This document shows, piece after piece, positions 24,824-35,100 of a stretch of DNA of 40,298 nucleotides. The stretch's first letter is position 1; each line of letters starts with the position of its first letter. Position numbers and translations under genes: made by a program. The DNA comes from Clostridiales bacterium (GTDB taxonomy: Bacteria; Bacillota; Clostridia; Lachnospirales; Lachnospiraceae), in the NCBI GenBank assembly GCA_014799595.1, contig JAAVHR010000148.1, positions 1 to 40,298 of the forward strand, in the 5' to 3' direction. The notes beneath the pieces are model-generated. The model made no database searches. It was not told the DNA's origin and worked only from the letters and a program-made list of their open reading frames with translations.

Positions 24824-27800
24824 GTGGGCAAGGAAAATGAAGTTACCTGGACTGCAGAACAGCAAAAGGTCATTTCGCAAAGAGATTGTAATATCTTGGT
24901 TTCAGCAGCAGCAGGTTCTGGAAAAACAGCGGTTTTAGTGGAACGTATTATTACCATGATTACAGATAAAGAAAAGCCAATAGACATAGACCGGCTTCTG
25001 GTAGTGACTTTTACTAATGCAGCAGCAGCGGAAATGAGGGAGCGAATCGGAAAAGCCATAGAGAAAAGATTAGAGAGTGAACCAGAAAATATGCATTTGC
25101 AAAAGCAGGCAACATTGGTACGAAATGCCCAGATTATTACTTTACATAGCTTTTGTCAGAATGTGATACGTAATTATTTCAATGAAATTGATTTAGATCC
25201 GAATTTCCGGATTGGTGATGAAACGGAATTAAAACTCTTAAAAAATGATGTATTGGAAGAGGTTTTTGAGGAGTATTATGAGAAGGGTGAGGAAGATTTT
25301 CTGGAATTAGTAGAGTGTTATTCAGGAAGCAAATCAGATCAAGGATTGGTAGATTTGGTATTGCAGTTGCATACTTTTGCCATGAGTTATCCTTGGCCAA
25401 AAGAATGGTTACAAGAAAAACTGGTTCCCTTTTCTATAGAGTCTGTGGAGGAATTAGAGGGGGCAGAGTGGTTAAAACCGATGTTTACTTTTGTGGAGGG
25501 AACGGCACAAGCCTTAATAGAAAGAACAAAAGCTGCTCTTGCGATTACGAAAGAAGAAAATGGACCATATATGTATCAAGATGCTTTAGTGGAAGACTTA
25601 GCATTATTAGAGGAACTGGAAAAAATAAAGAGTTATGTGGGAACGAACCAGATGTTACAAGATTATAAGTGGAAGGCTCTATCCCGGAAAAAAGATGAAG
25701 ATGTAGATCCTGATAAAAGAGAAAAAGTCAAGGAAATTCGTGCAATTGTAAAAAAGGCAGTAGAGGATTTAAAAAAACAATTTTTCTTTCAGAATACAGA
25801 GTACATGGTTTCAGATATGCAGAAGCTGCAAAAACCAATGGAAGCATTGATTCGATTGACCGAAGCCTTTATGGATGCTTATGCTCAAAAGAAAGCTGAA
25901 AAATGCATTTTGGATTTTAATGATTTGGAGCATTTCGCCTTGCAGATTCTTGTGAAAAAGAAAGGAACAAAAGTGACTCCTACATCTGTAGCAATAGAAT
26001 ATAGCCATCATTTTGTGGAAATTCTAGTGGATGAATACCAAGATAGTAATGGGGTGCAGGAAACGATTCTAAATAGTATTACACGAGAGAGAGAAGGCTG
26101 TCCTAATTTATTTATGGTGGGAGATGTGAAACAAAGCATTTATAAATTCCGAATGGCAAGACCTGAGCTTTTTATGGAAAAATACAATACCTATTCGTTG
26201 ACGGATGGATTATATCAGAGAATTGATTTGGCAAAGAATTTCCGAAGTCGGGCAGTAGTCTTAGAAAGTGTAAATACAATTTTTAAGAAGATTATGGAAA
26301 AATCTCTTGGAAATATTGATTATGATGAGAGGGCAGCTTTGTATGTAGGAAATATGGACTTTCCTATACAAAAAGGGATTTCAGAGAATACAGAATTGCT
26401 TCTTTGTGCAAATTTTGAAGAGGAGCAAGGAGAAGAAAGCATAGAAGAAACAGAATTATCAGAGGAAGATAAGGAACTTAATAACCGGGAAATGGAAGCA
26501 AGAATGGTGGCAAAAAGAATTCAGGAACTAGTTAGTGGAGAATTGATAGTACAAGATAAGGAAACAAAAGAGCTTAGAAATTGTAATTATGGGGATATTG
26601 TTATTTTACTCCGCACTATGTCCGGCTGGTCGGATACTTTTATGGAAATTTTATCTGGGGAAGGAATACCAACCTATACAGATACACGTTCTGGTTATTT
26701 TTCCACTTATGAAGTGAGAACCATTCTGCAGTTTTTAAAAATACTGGACAATCCCAACCAAGATATTCCTCTTGCAGCGGTACTTCGTTCGCCATTAGCT
26801 GGATTTGATAGTAAGGAATTGGCAAAAATCCGGCATACATGTAGATATCAGCAAAGAGAAGAGGAAAAGAATATAATAAAAGTACCTCTAAGTTTGTATG
26901 ATTCCCTAAAAGCTTATAAAAATTTGTCTGAGGGCTCCTTTGAGGAAGCATTACAAGAAAAAGTGGAAATGTTCTTTGTAATGATAAACCAGTATAGGGA
27001 TATGGTTTCTTACTGTTCTATTTGCCAGCTTTTAGAGAAAATTTATGAAGAAACCGGATATTATGCATACGTGTCTGTTATGCCTAATGGTCTGCAAAGA
27101 AGAGACAATTTAGATTTACTTTTACAAAAAGCAATTGATTTTGAGGAAACTAGTTTAAGTAGCTTATTTCATTTTAACCGGTATATTGAAAAACTCCATA
27201 AGTATGAAGTAGATTTTGGAGAAGCAGTAGGAAGTGAAATGTCAGAAAATGCTGTGCGGATTATGAGTATACATAAAAGTAAGGGGCTGGAATTTCCTGT
27301 CGTATTTGTGTCTGGTATGGGGAAAACTTTTAATAACCAGGATGCCAGAAGTAAACTTGTTCTGGATATGGATTTAGGGCTTGGACCAGATTATGTAGAC
27401 TATAAGCTGCGGACCAAGACACCTTCTTTATTGAAGAAAATCATACAAAAGAGAACGGTTTTGGAAAATCTTGGAGAGGAATTAAGAGTTCTTTATGTGG
27501 CATTGACCCGTGCGAAAGAAAAATTGATTATGACAGGATTTTATGCAAAGGGGAAGGAACAATTAGACAGATGGAAGGAAAAATTACAAAATCAGCCAGA
27601 AGTAATGGATTATTTTTCGCGGACAGAGGCTAAGAATTATCTGGACTGGGTAGCACCTGTGGTATTAAATGATAAAACTGGCCAATACCAGTTATGCACT
27701 TTTTCATTAGCAGATTTGGTTTATGTGGAAGTAGAAAAACAGTTGGCGGCAGTTGGGAAAAAGGAAGATTTGTTTTCTTGGAATACAGAAGTTACTTATC

Positions 27801-28549
27801 AAGGAGTTTTACAAGAGAAACTAGAAGAAAGGCAAAACTATTGCTATCCTTTTGAAAAAGAAAAATCGCTAAAAAGCAAAATGACTGTTTCGGAGTTAAA
27901 GCGGTTAGGATACATGACCGAAGAGGAATGTGGAGTAGTAGAATTTGACAGAAATATTGAGGAACTGGAAGAAAAAGTTCCACTTCCAGAATTTTTGCAG
28001 GAAACAAAGGAAGAAATACAAGGAGCCGATAGAGGTACATTGTATCACAAGTTTATGGAGTGTCTGAAGATTGGAGAAGTAAAAACTTTGTCTGATGTGA
28101 AAAAACAATTGGAGAATCTTGTGAATAAGGGCATTTTTTCGAAGGAGGAATCAAAGGTGTTTTATCAAAAAAAGATACTTGCTTTTTGTAAATCTTCTTT
28201 AGGAACCCGTATGGCAACAGCGGAAGCCGCAAAAAAGCTTTGGAGAGAAGCACCTTTTGTAATTGGTCTTCCAGCACGGAAGGTGAAGGAGGAGTGGGAT
28301 AGTGATGAGATTGTACTAGTGCAGGGAATGATGGATGCCTACTTTGAGGAAAAGGAGGAATTGGTATTGGTGGATTATAAAACAGACAGAGTTCAATCAG
28401 AAGAAGAGCTGATTCAGCGTTACCAGGCCCAGTTGGATTATTACCAGAAAGCTTTGGAGCAGATGAGTGGGAAAAGAGTAAAAGAAATGGTAATTTATTC
28501 ATTGCATCTAAATAAAGAGATTGTATTAGGGAGAGAGAATGAGATGTAA
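24824..28549 (+). CDS. addA: ATP-dependent helicase/nuclease subunit A
   Basis: This 1241-aa UvrD-type 3'-5' helicase and nuclease subunit is the partner of AddB. The start is GTG at 24824, after AGAAGGGAGAG (24806-24816). Walker A AAAGSGKT is at 28-35, VDEYQD (Walker B, D403-D407) in the middle, and helicase motifs such as GDVKQSIYKFR, MSIHKSKGLEFPVV and LYVALTRAKEKL follow in order. The C-terminal RecB-family nuclease domain has GTLYHKFME (H1075) and VLVDYKTD (D1184, K1186). All catalytic motifs appear intact, so the complex should carry two nuclease sites. Confidence 0.97.
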   Translation: MGKENEVTWTAEQQKVISQRDCNILVSAAAGSGKTAVLVERIITMITDKEKPIDIDRLLVVTFTNAAAAEMRERIGKAIEKRLESEPENMHLQKQATLVRNAQIITLHSFCQNVIRNYFNEIDLDPNFRIGDETELKLLKNDVLEEVFEEYYEKGEEDFLELVECYSGSKSDQGLVDLVLQLHTFAMSYPWPKEWLQEKLVPFSIESVEELEGAEWLKPMFTFVEGTAQALIERTKAALAITKEENGPYMYQDALVEDLALLEELEKIKSYVGTNQMLQDYKWKALSRKKDEDVDPDKREKVKEIRAIVKKAVEDLKKQFFFQNTEYMVSDMQKLQKPMEALIRLTEAFMDAYAQKKAEKCILDFNDLEHFALQILVKKKGTKVTPTSVAIEYSHHFVEILVDEYQDSNGVQETILNSITREREGCPNLFMVGDVKQSIYKFRMARPELFMEKYNTYSLTDGLYQRIDLAKNFRSRAVVLESVNTIFKKIMEKSLGNIDYDERAALYVGNMDFPIQKGISENTELLLCANFEEEQGEESIEETELSEEDKELNNREMEARMVAKRIQELVSGELIVQDKETKELRNCNYGDIVILLRTMSGWSDTFMEILSGEGIPTYTDTRSGYFSTYEVRTILQFLKILDNPNQDIPLAAVLRSPLAGFDSKELAKIRHTCRYQQREEEKNIIKVPLSLYDSLKAYKNLSEGSFEEALQEKVEMFFVMINQYRDMVSYCSICQLLEKIYEETGYYAYVSVMPNGLQRRDNLDLLLQKAIDFEETSLSSLFHFNRYIEKLHKYEVDFGEAVGSEMSENAVRIMSIHKSKGLEFPVVFVSGMGKTFNNQDARSKLVLDMDLGLGPDYVDYKLRTKTPSLLKKIIQKRTVLENLGEELRVLYVALTRAKEKLIMTGFYAKGKEQLDRWKEKLQNQPEVMDYFSRTEAKNYLDWVAPVVLNDKTGQYQLCTFSLADLVYVEVEKQLAAVGKKEDLFSWNTEVTYQGVLQEKLEERQNYCYPFEKEKSLKSKMTVSELKRLGYMTEEECGVVEFDRNIEELEEKVPLPEFLQETKEEIQGADRGTLYHKFMECLKIGEVKTLSDVKKQLENLVNKGIFSKEESKVFYQKKILAFCKSSLGTRMATAEAAKKLWREAPFVIGLPARKVKEEWDSDEIVLVQGMMDAYFEEKEELVLVDYKTDRVQSEEELIQRYQAQLDYYQKALEQMSGKRVKEMVIYSLHLNKEIVLGRENEM

Positions 28550-28665
28550 TGAAAGATAGCTTGTTTGGAATTGTAAAATTGAATGTGGAATAAGGATTAT
28601 TAAAGTGATTTTAAAGAAAGGGGATGATTGTAGATAATGATGATATATTTTAATTAAGAAAGCAG

Positions 28666-28700
28666 TTTTAACTGGCGGTCATAATGACCGCCAGTTAAAA
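28666..28700. other. Perfect 35-bp palindrome between convergent genes
   Basis: A 17-bp arm starting TTTTAACTGGCGG (28666-28682) and its exact complement (28684-28700) are separated by one base. It lies between addA (plus) and the minus-strand gene ending at 28727, where a bidirectional terminator is expected. However, the T residues are on the 5' side of the stem for both strands, so the usual U-tract is only partly met by AT sequence beyond the stem. Confidence 0.65.
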
Positions 28701-28726
28701 ATTTACAAATTTTACTTAATTCTCAA

Positions 28727-31510
28727 TTATTTTTCTATCTGTTTAGCTTTCAATCCTATTTTTTTAAGAAGTTTCTTATACTTAGTCAGTTGTTTGGATG
28801 GTACTTTCACCTTCAGAGTGGATTTCGTACCCTTGAATGCCTGTTTTCCTACAGAACTAAGCTTTGTTGACTTGATTGTTACTTTGTTAAGCTTCTTGCA
28901 TCCATTAAATGCACTTTTTCCAATCGTTGTCAGACTTGAGTTTGCTGTTTTACCACAATTAACTGTTGTCAGTTTTGTACAGCCAGAAAATGCATTCGCA
29001 CCAATGGTCTTTACATTCGCACCAATGGTCAGGTTTGTTATCTTCGTATTGTTCTGCATTGCCTTTGACCCAATAGAGGTTATTTTATACTTCACACCAT
29101 CTGTACCTGTAACGGCATTGATTGTAACATTTTTTGACGTGGATTTTGATGCTACCAGTTTTGCTTCAGCACCAACTTTTGTAACTTTATAAGTGACTTT
29201 GTTGACTGTAAAGGTTTTGCCTTTTGCCAATGGTGTCTGTTCTGGTTTCTGGTTGTCGTTGCTTCCAGAGTTGTTGTCACTGCCAGAACTGCCAGCATTT
29301 TCAGAATTGTCACCAGTGTTTGAATTGCCGGCATTTCCAGAATTGTCACCAGTGTTTGAATTGCCAGCATTTTCAGAATTGTCACCAGTGCTTGAATTAT
29401 CAGCATTTCCAGAATTGTCATTAGTGTTTGAATTATTACCAGTACTTGAATTATCGCCAGTGCTTGAATTGCCGGTATTTCCAGAATTATCGCCAGTGCT
29501 TGAATTGCCGGTATTTCCAGAATTGTCACCAGTGCTTGAATTGCCGGTATTTCCAGAATTGCCGGTATTTCCAGAATTGTCACCAGTGCTTGAATTGCCA
29601 GTATTTCCAGAATTGTCACCAGTGCTTGAATTGCCAGCATTTCCAGAGTTGTCGCCATTTCCAGAGTTGTCGCCATTTCCAGAATTGCCGGTATTTCCAG
29701 AATTATCACCAGTGTTTGAATTGCCGGTATTTCCAGAATTGTCACCAGTGCTTGAATTGCCAGCATTTTCAGAGTTGTCGCCATTTCCAGAATTGCCGGT
29801 ATTTCCAGAATTGCCGGTATTTCCAGAATTATCACCAGTGTTTGAATTATCACCAGTGCTTGAATTGCCAGTATTTCCAGAATTGTCACCACTGCTTGAA
29901 TTGTCGCCAGTGCTTGAATTGTCGCTATTTCCAGAATTGTCGCCAGTGTTTGAATTATCACCAGTGCTTGAATTGTCGCCAGTACTTGAATTATCACCAC
30001 TGCCAGAATTGTCACTATTGTTGTTATCATCATCTATATCAGGCTTGTAGTCATAATGTATCATTGCTTTTGACACCGCAGATGCCGTGTCGCCTATTTT
30101 ACTTATGCGAGCCCATTGCTCTTTGGTTCCAGTAAAGTATATATCAGTCAGAGGACAAGCTGAGAATGCAGCTATCCCTATTGTTGTTACGCTGTCTGGA
30201 ATTTGGACAATGCTCACAGCGGAAGAAGCAAATGCTGAACCTCCAATACTTTTCGCACCTTGTGGAATTATTACTCCAGGAAGCATAATGCAATTCTGAA
30301 ACATACCCTCACCAATGCGGTCTATACTTTGAGGCAGTGTTACACTCGTCAAATAATAACATCTTGTAAACAGATTGTCGCCCAACTCTACCTGCTTGCT
30401 GCCGGCAGCAAAGGTTGCACTTGTCATTTCTGTGCATTCCATAAATGCTGCGGCACCCACTTTTCCAATACTGGCAGGCAAGGCTATAGAGGTAAGACCT
30501 GAGCAAGCACGAAAGGCATTTTGACTGATTGTTTCTATCCCTTCGGAAACAGTTGCTGAACTAAGATTCTTACACTCGCGGAAAGCACTGTCACCAATAG
30601 TTTTCACACTAGAGGGGATGGTTACGGAAATGATTGAAGATGCACGGAAAGCACTGTTGCCAATGGTTTTCACGCTGGAGGGAATCTGTGCACTAAGAAC
30701 TCCACAACTCCAAAAAGCACAGTTACCGATACTAGTAACGCCATCCTCGATAACAACCTTTCGGATTTTCTTACTGACATCGCTCCACGGCTGGTCGTCA
30801 ATACTGCTGAAATCTGGCATAGCCCCTCTGCCAGAGATGGTTAACTGACCCACCTTTGTCAGATTCCAGGTAAGTCCTCCTTCAAGAGTTCCTTCGGCAA
30901 TTATCGTGCCAGCCTCAGGATCATCAGGTGAAACATAGCCTTCTGGATAGCGGGTGATATAATGGCTGGTGGTGTTCATCACGTCTTCCTTAGATATTCC
31001 TCGTCCCCAATGGACTTTACTCTGGTTGTTTCCTTCAGCAATAACCACACCCACATCAGTCACTTCAAGTACGATCACAGTGTGGGTGCCATTGTTTACC
31101 CGCAAGATATCCCCAACTTTTATATCCTCAAATGAAAATTCGCCTGCTGCATACATCCTGGCTGGCAGACTGCCAAATGCCTCATCGCTGAGTATAAATG
31201 CGAAAGCTACACAGCCTGTGGCAGAGATATTCGTCCCGCCAAGGGGACCACCCTTCCAATGATAATATCCCTTTGAGTTTGAATAAGGCGTATCATCAGT
31301 CCAGGTCGTTCCCTCCATATATGCATCCTGATTCTTCAATGCAATCATGGCCTCATAGACTTCCGTTGGGGTAGGGATTATGCTATCACCGGATTCTTCT
31401 GTAGAAACATCCTCTAGCAGTGAAAAGTCTTTCTGCTCTGCGTATGCCGTTGAAGAGGAAGAAATGCATAAACATAATGCTAAAGCAACTGAAAAAAATC
31501 TTTGTTTCAA
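28727..31510 (-). CDS. Secreted papain-like hydrolase with BspA-type leucine-rich repeats
   Basis: This is a 927-aa surface or secreted protein. The start is TTG (31508-31510) with an excellent ribosome site, TAGGAGG, eight bases away. A signal peptide is at 1-24 (AYA-E). Residues about 65-190 look like a papain-fold (NlpC/P60 or CHAP-like) domain: GCVAFAF with C100, THTVIVLEV with H143, and EGNNQ as possible third position. This call is tentative. Residues about 215-485 are BspA-like leucine-rich repeats (units such as SIGNCAFWSCGVL). A linker of about 265 residues (492-757) is almost only Ser, Asn, Thr, Gly and Asp, and a second LRR block with a lysine-rich end covers 775-927. BspA-type repeats commonly mediate binding to host or other surfaces. 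It stands alone, opposite in direction to addBA and rpoBC. Confidence 0.85.
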   Translation of the reverse strand: MKQRFFSVALALCLCISSSSTAYAEQKDFSLLEDVSTEESGDSIIPTPTEVYEAMIALKNQDAYMEGTTWTDDTPYSNSKGYYHWKGGPLGGTNISATGCVAFAFILSDEAFGSLPARMYAAGEFSFEDIKVGDILRVNNGTHTVIVLEVTDVGVVIAEGNNQSKVHWGRGISKEDVMNTTSHYITRYPEGYVSPDDPEAGTIIAEGTLEGGLTWNLTKVGQLTISGRGAMPDFSSIDDQPWSDVSKKIRKVVIEDGVTSIGNCAFWSCGVLSAQIPSSVKTIGNSAFRASSIISVTIPSSVKTIGDSAFRECKNLSSATVSEGIETISQNAFRACSGLTSIALPASIGKVGAAAFMECTEMTSATFAAGSKQVELGDNLFTRCYYLTSVTLPQSIDRIGEGMFQNCIMLPGVIIPQGAKSIGGSAFASSAVSIVQIPDSVTTIGIAAFSACPLTDIYFTGTKEQWARISKIGDTASAVSKAMIHYDYKPDIDDDNNNSDNSGSGDNSSTGDNSSTGDNSNTGDNSGNSDNSSTGDNSSSGDNSGNTGNSSTGDNSNTGDNSGNTGNSGNTGNSGNGDNSENAGNSSTGDNSGNTGNSNTGDNSGNTGNSGNGDNSGNGDNSGNAGNSSTGDNSGNTGNSSTGDNSGNTGNSGNTGNSSTGDNSGNTGNSSTGDNSGNTGNSSTGDNSSTGNNSNTNDNSGNADNSSTGDNSENAGNSNTGDNSGNAGNSNTGDNSENAGSSGSDNNSGSNDNQKPEQTPLAKGKTFTVNKVTYKVTKVGAEAKLVASKSTSKNVTINAVTGTDGVKYKITSIGSKAMQNNTKITNLTIGANVKTIGANAFSGCTKLTTVNCGKTANSSLTTIGKSAFNGCKKLNKVTIKSTKLSSVGKQAFKGTKSTLKVKVPSKQLTKYKKLLKKIGLKAKQIEK
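29262..30030 (-). repeat. Coding low-complexity array (Ser/Asn/Thr/Gly/Asp linker)
   Basis: About 770 bp of degenerate short repeats encode units such as NSGNTGNSSTGD and SSTGDNSGNAGN in the minus-strand gene. Unit order is irregular, with 18-bp half-units (GNTGNS, STGDNS). It has no conserved spacers and is not a CRISPR array. Such arrays are prone to length change by recombination. Confidence 0.9.
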
Positions 31511-31893
31511 TTTTGTAACCTCCTAACAAAAATAATAATGGTGTGTAGTCAATCAGACTACTCAATTAACAAGTTTCTATATGAAAGAAAAAATAAAAAA
31601 ACTATTCATCTTTCAAAGATGTTTAGTTGTTTTGTCATCAGCAATTTTATGTGTATTCAAATGTATATTGGATTCTTTCGAAAGTGTGATGAAGAACGAA
31701 AACTATAATATATGTATATGAAGAAATCAAAAATATTCTTAATGATAGGCATGAACTTTTTGATGTCAAGGAAGATGTCTGCTTTGTATTTTAGTTTTGG
31801 GAGAACTTTTGATTGGCAATCCCCCCCTCAGACTGTCCGAAAATTAATTTGGGGTGGATTTTATTCTTTAGTATTTAGATATCCTTTTTTGTA
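31511..31893. other. Divergent intergenic region, no gene seen
   Basis: It separates the minus-strand hydrolase/LRR gene from rpoB. It holds the minus-strand promoter candidate and an inverted repeat AATCCCCCCC/GGGGTGGATT (31818-31827, 31851-31860). Short open frames exist but lack ribosome sites and plausible protein composition. Confidence 0.5.
31742..31769 (-). promoter_or_regulatory. Candidate promoter of minus-strand hydrolase/LRR gene
   Basis: On the minus strand, TTGACA (31769-31764) and TATCAT (31747-31742) are spaced by 16 bp. The leader to the TTG start codon would be about 225 nt and contains a small hairpin GTAGTC-aatca-GACTAC (31546-31562). Confidence 0.45.
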
Positions 31894-31922
31894 TTGACAT
31901 CTTGACAAGAATATGATAAGAT
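31894..31922 (+). promoter_or_regulatory. Promoter of rpoBC
   Basis: TTGACA (31894-31899), 17-bp spacer and TAAGAT (31917-31922), with an extended -10 (TGA directly before TAAGAT). It predicts a leader of about 240 nt before rpoB. rplJ-rplL, usual upstream neighbours of rpoB, are not between the previous gene and rpoB here. Confidence 0.65.
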
Positions 31923-32030
31923 GAAAAATGCACTATTGTGGTGTCTTATGCTTTTCGTTCAATTTGTTACATTATAACACAATAAAGTTAAAATGTAAAG
32001 CATATTTAAAAATGTTCATGAAAGGTGAAG

Positions 32031-32057
32031 AACACTTGCTATATTCGAAAGTGTTTT
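32031..32057 (+). terminator. Possible attenuator in rpoB leader
   Basis: AACACTT (32031-32037) pairs with AAGTGTT (32049-32055 region), followed by a short T-run. The stem is only about 7 bp. It lies about 100 nt after the predicted transcription start and 115 nt before rpoB, a position where attenuation of RNA polymerase genes would be plausible. Confidence 0.35.
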
Positions 32058-32171
32058 TGATAGGTTGCATTTTTGTGGTGTAGAAAAGTACACATATAGT
32101 GTAGTGGTGACAAGGATAAAGCTATCAATCCAGTTGCTGCACTAAAATAAATTCAAGGGGTGAAAACGTCA

Positions 32172-35100
32172 ATGGAAAAAAACAGAATTCGTCCAATTAA
32201 AGTTGGTAAGAGTGTAAGAATGAGTTTCTCAAGACAAAAAGAAGTGCTTGAGATGCCTAATTTAATTGAAGTGCAGACTGATTCTTACAATTGGTTCTTA
32301 GAGGAAGGACTTAATGAAGTTTTCAGAGACATCTCTCCAATCGCAGACTATAATGGAAAACTTGCGCTAGAGTTTGTCAGCTTTGTTTTGTGTGAGGATG
32401 ATGTTAAGTATTCAGTAGAAGAATGTAAAGAGCGGGATGCTACTTATGCAGCTCCGTTGAAAGTTCGTGTAAGACTTCATAACAGAGAAAATGATGAGAT
32501 TAATGAACATGACATTTTCATGGGTGATTTGCCATTAATGACAGACACAGGAACATTTGTGATTAATGGTGCAGAACGTGTTATTGTAAGCCAGTTAGTA
32601 CGTTCCCCTGGAATTTATTATGCAATTGGTCATGACAAGACTGGTAAACGATTGTTTTCCTCCACGGTGATTCCAAACCGTGGTGCATGGTTGGAATATG
32701 AGACAGATTCTAATGATATTTTTTATGTGCGGGTGGATCGTAATAGAAAGGTACCAATTACTGTACTTATCCGTGCACTTGGAGTCGGTACCAACACAGA
32801 GATTATTGAATTGTTTGGAGAAGAACCTAAGATTCTTGCAAGTATTGCAAAAGATACATCAGACAATTACAGCGATGGTCTGTTGGAATTATATAAAAAG
32901 CTTCGTCCAGGTGAGCCATTATCTGTAGACAGTGCAGAAAGTCTGCTAAATAGTATGTTTTTTGATCCAAAGAGATATGACTTGGCGAAGGTAGGAAGAT
33001 ATAAGTTTAATAAAAAGTTAGCTTTTAAAAATAGAATAGTTGGATTTCCTCTTGCAGAGGATGTTACAGATACTTTGACAGGTGAAGTGATTCCTGCTGG
33101 AACCATGATTACAGAGGAGTTAGCTATCCAACTGCAAAATGCAGCAGTACCTTATGTTATGGTACAGACAGAAGAAAGAAATGTGAAAATTCTTTCTAAT
33201 ATGGTTGTAGATGCAAATCAATATGTGAATTTTAATGTATCAGAGATTGGAATTACAGAAGATGTATATTATCCGGTATTACAAGGAATTTTAGAAGAGT
33301 ATGCTGGAGATATGGATGCGATCCGTGAAGCAATGGAGAGAGATTATGCAGATTTAGTTCCAAAACATATTACAAGAGAAGATATATTTGCTTCTATTAA
33401 TTATAATATGCATTTAGAACACGGAATAGGACATGATGATGATATTGACCACTTAGGAAACAGACGTATCCGTGCGGTTGGTGAATTGTTACAGAACCAG
33501 TATCGTATTGGTTTGTCAAGAATGGAAAGAGTAGTTCGTGAAAGAATGACTACCCAGGATTTAGAGGGGATTTCCCCACAGTCCTTAATTAACATAAAGC
33601 CGGTTACAGCAGCAGTAAAAGAATTTTTTGGAAGTTCCCAGTTGTCCCAGTTTATGGATCAGAATAATCCGCTTAGTGAATTGACACATAAGAGACGTTT
33701 ATCTGCATTGGGACCAGGTGGTTTGTCGAGAGACCGTGCTGGTTTTGAGGTTCGTGATGTACATTATTCCCATTATGGCAGAATGTGTCCGATTGAGACA
33801 CCTGAAGGTCCTAACATTGGTTTGATTAACTCTTTGGCTTCTTATGCTAGAATTAATGAATATGGATTTATAGAGGCTCCATATCGTAAAGTGGATAAGA
33901 GTGATCCGGCAAATCCAAGAGTAACAGATGATGTAGTTTATTTGACAGCAGATGAAGAAGATAAATATGTAGTTGCCCAGGCGAATGAGAAGTTAGATGA
34001 GAATGGATATTTTGTAAATAATAATGTATCTGGTCGTTTTAGAGAAGAAACCTCGGAATTTGAAAAGAGAAAGATTGACTTGATGGACGTATCTCCTAAG
34101 ATGGTATTTTCTGTAGCTACAGCGATGATTCCTTTCTTGGAAAATGATGATGCAAACCGTGCCTTAATGGGATCGAACATGCAGCGTCAGGCGGTGCCAT
34201 TGTTGATAACAGAATCGCCAGTTGTTGGTACGGGAATGGAACAAAAGGCAGCAGTAGACTCTGGGGATTGTGTGGTTTCTAAAGTAGATGGTGTGGTTAA
34301 GAAGGCTGCCTCTAATGAAATCGTGATTACAAAAGATGATGGAACAAATGTAGTTTACAAATTGGAGAAATTTGCAAGAAGTAACCAAGGAAACTGTATG
34401 AACCAGAGACCTATCGTATCCAATGGAGAAACTGTTAAAGCAGGTCAGGTGATTGCAGATGGACCATGTACAGCAAATGGAGAGATTGCTCTTGGAAAGA
34501 ATCCTTTGATTGGATTTATGACTTGGGAAGGTTATAACTATGAGGATGCAGTTTTATTAAGTGAAAGATTGGTACGGGAGGATGTATATACTTCTGTACA
34601 CATTACTGAATATGAAGCAGAAGCCCGTGATACAAAACTTGGTGCAGAAGAAATTACAAGAGATGTGCCTGGTGTTGGTGATGAAGCTTTGAAAGATTTG
34701 GATGAAAGAGGTATTATCCGAATTGGTGCAGAGGTAAGAGCAGGAGATATTTTAGTAGGTAAAGTTACTCCAAAGGGAGAGACAGAACTGACAGCAGAAG
34801 AAAGATTACTCCGTGCTATTTTTGGTGAGAAGGCAAGAGAAGTAAGAGATACTTCCCTTCGTGTGCCTCATGGTGAATTTGGTATTGTTATTGATGCCAA
34901 AGTATTTACAAGAGAGAATGGAGACGAATTGGCACCAGGTGTAAACCAGTGTGTCCGCATCTACATTGCACAAAAGAGAAAAATTCAGGTTGGAGATAAG
35001 ATGGCTGGCCGTCATGGTAACAAGGGTGTGGTTTCACGTGTTCTTCCAGTAGAAGATATGCCATTCCTTCCAAACGGAAGACCGCTTGATATTGTCCTTA

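Noticed and set aside
29262-30030. Regular short repeats that could be taken for a CRISPR array, and a long plus-strand open frame of about 285 codons over them
   Set aside because: Repeats have no unique spacers and encode the linker of the minus-strand protein; the opposite frame is open only because of the repeat composition and lacks a ribosome site.
31712-31897. 61-codon plus-strand open frame upstream of rpoB, possibly a transposase scrap
   Set aside because: No ribosome site, no recognisable motif, and it lies across promoter sequences of both flanking genes.
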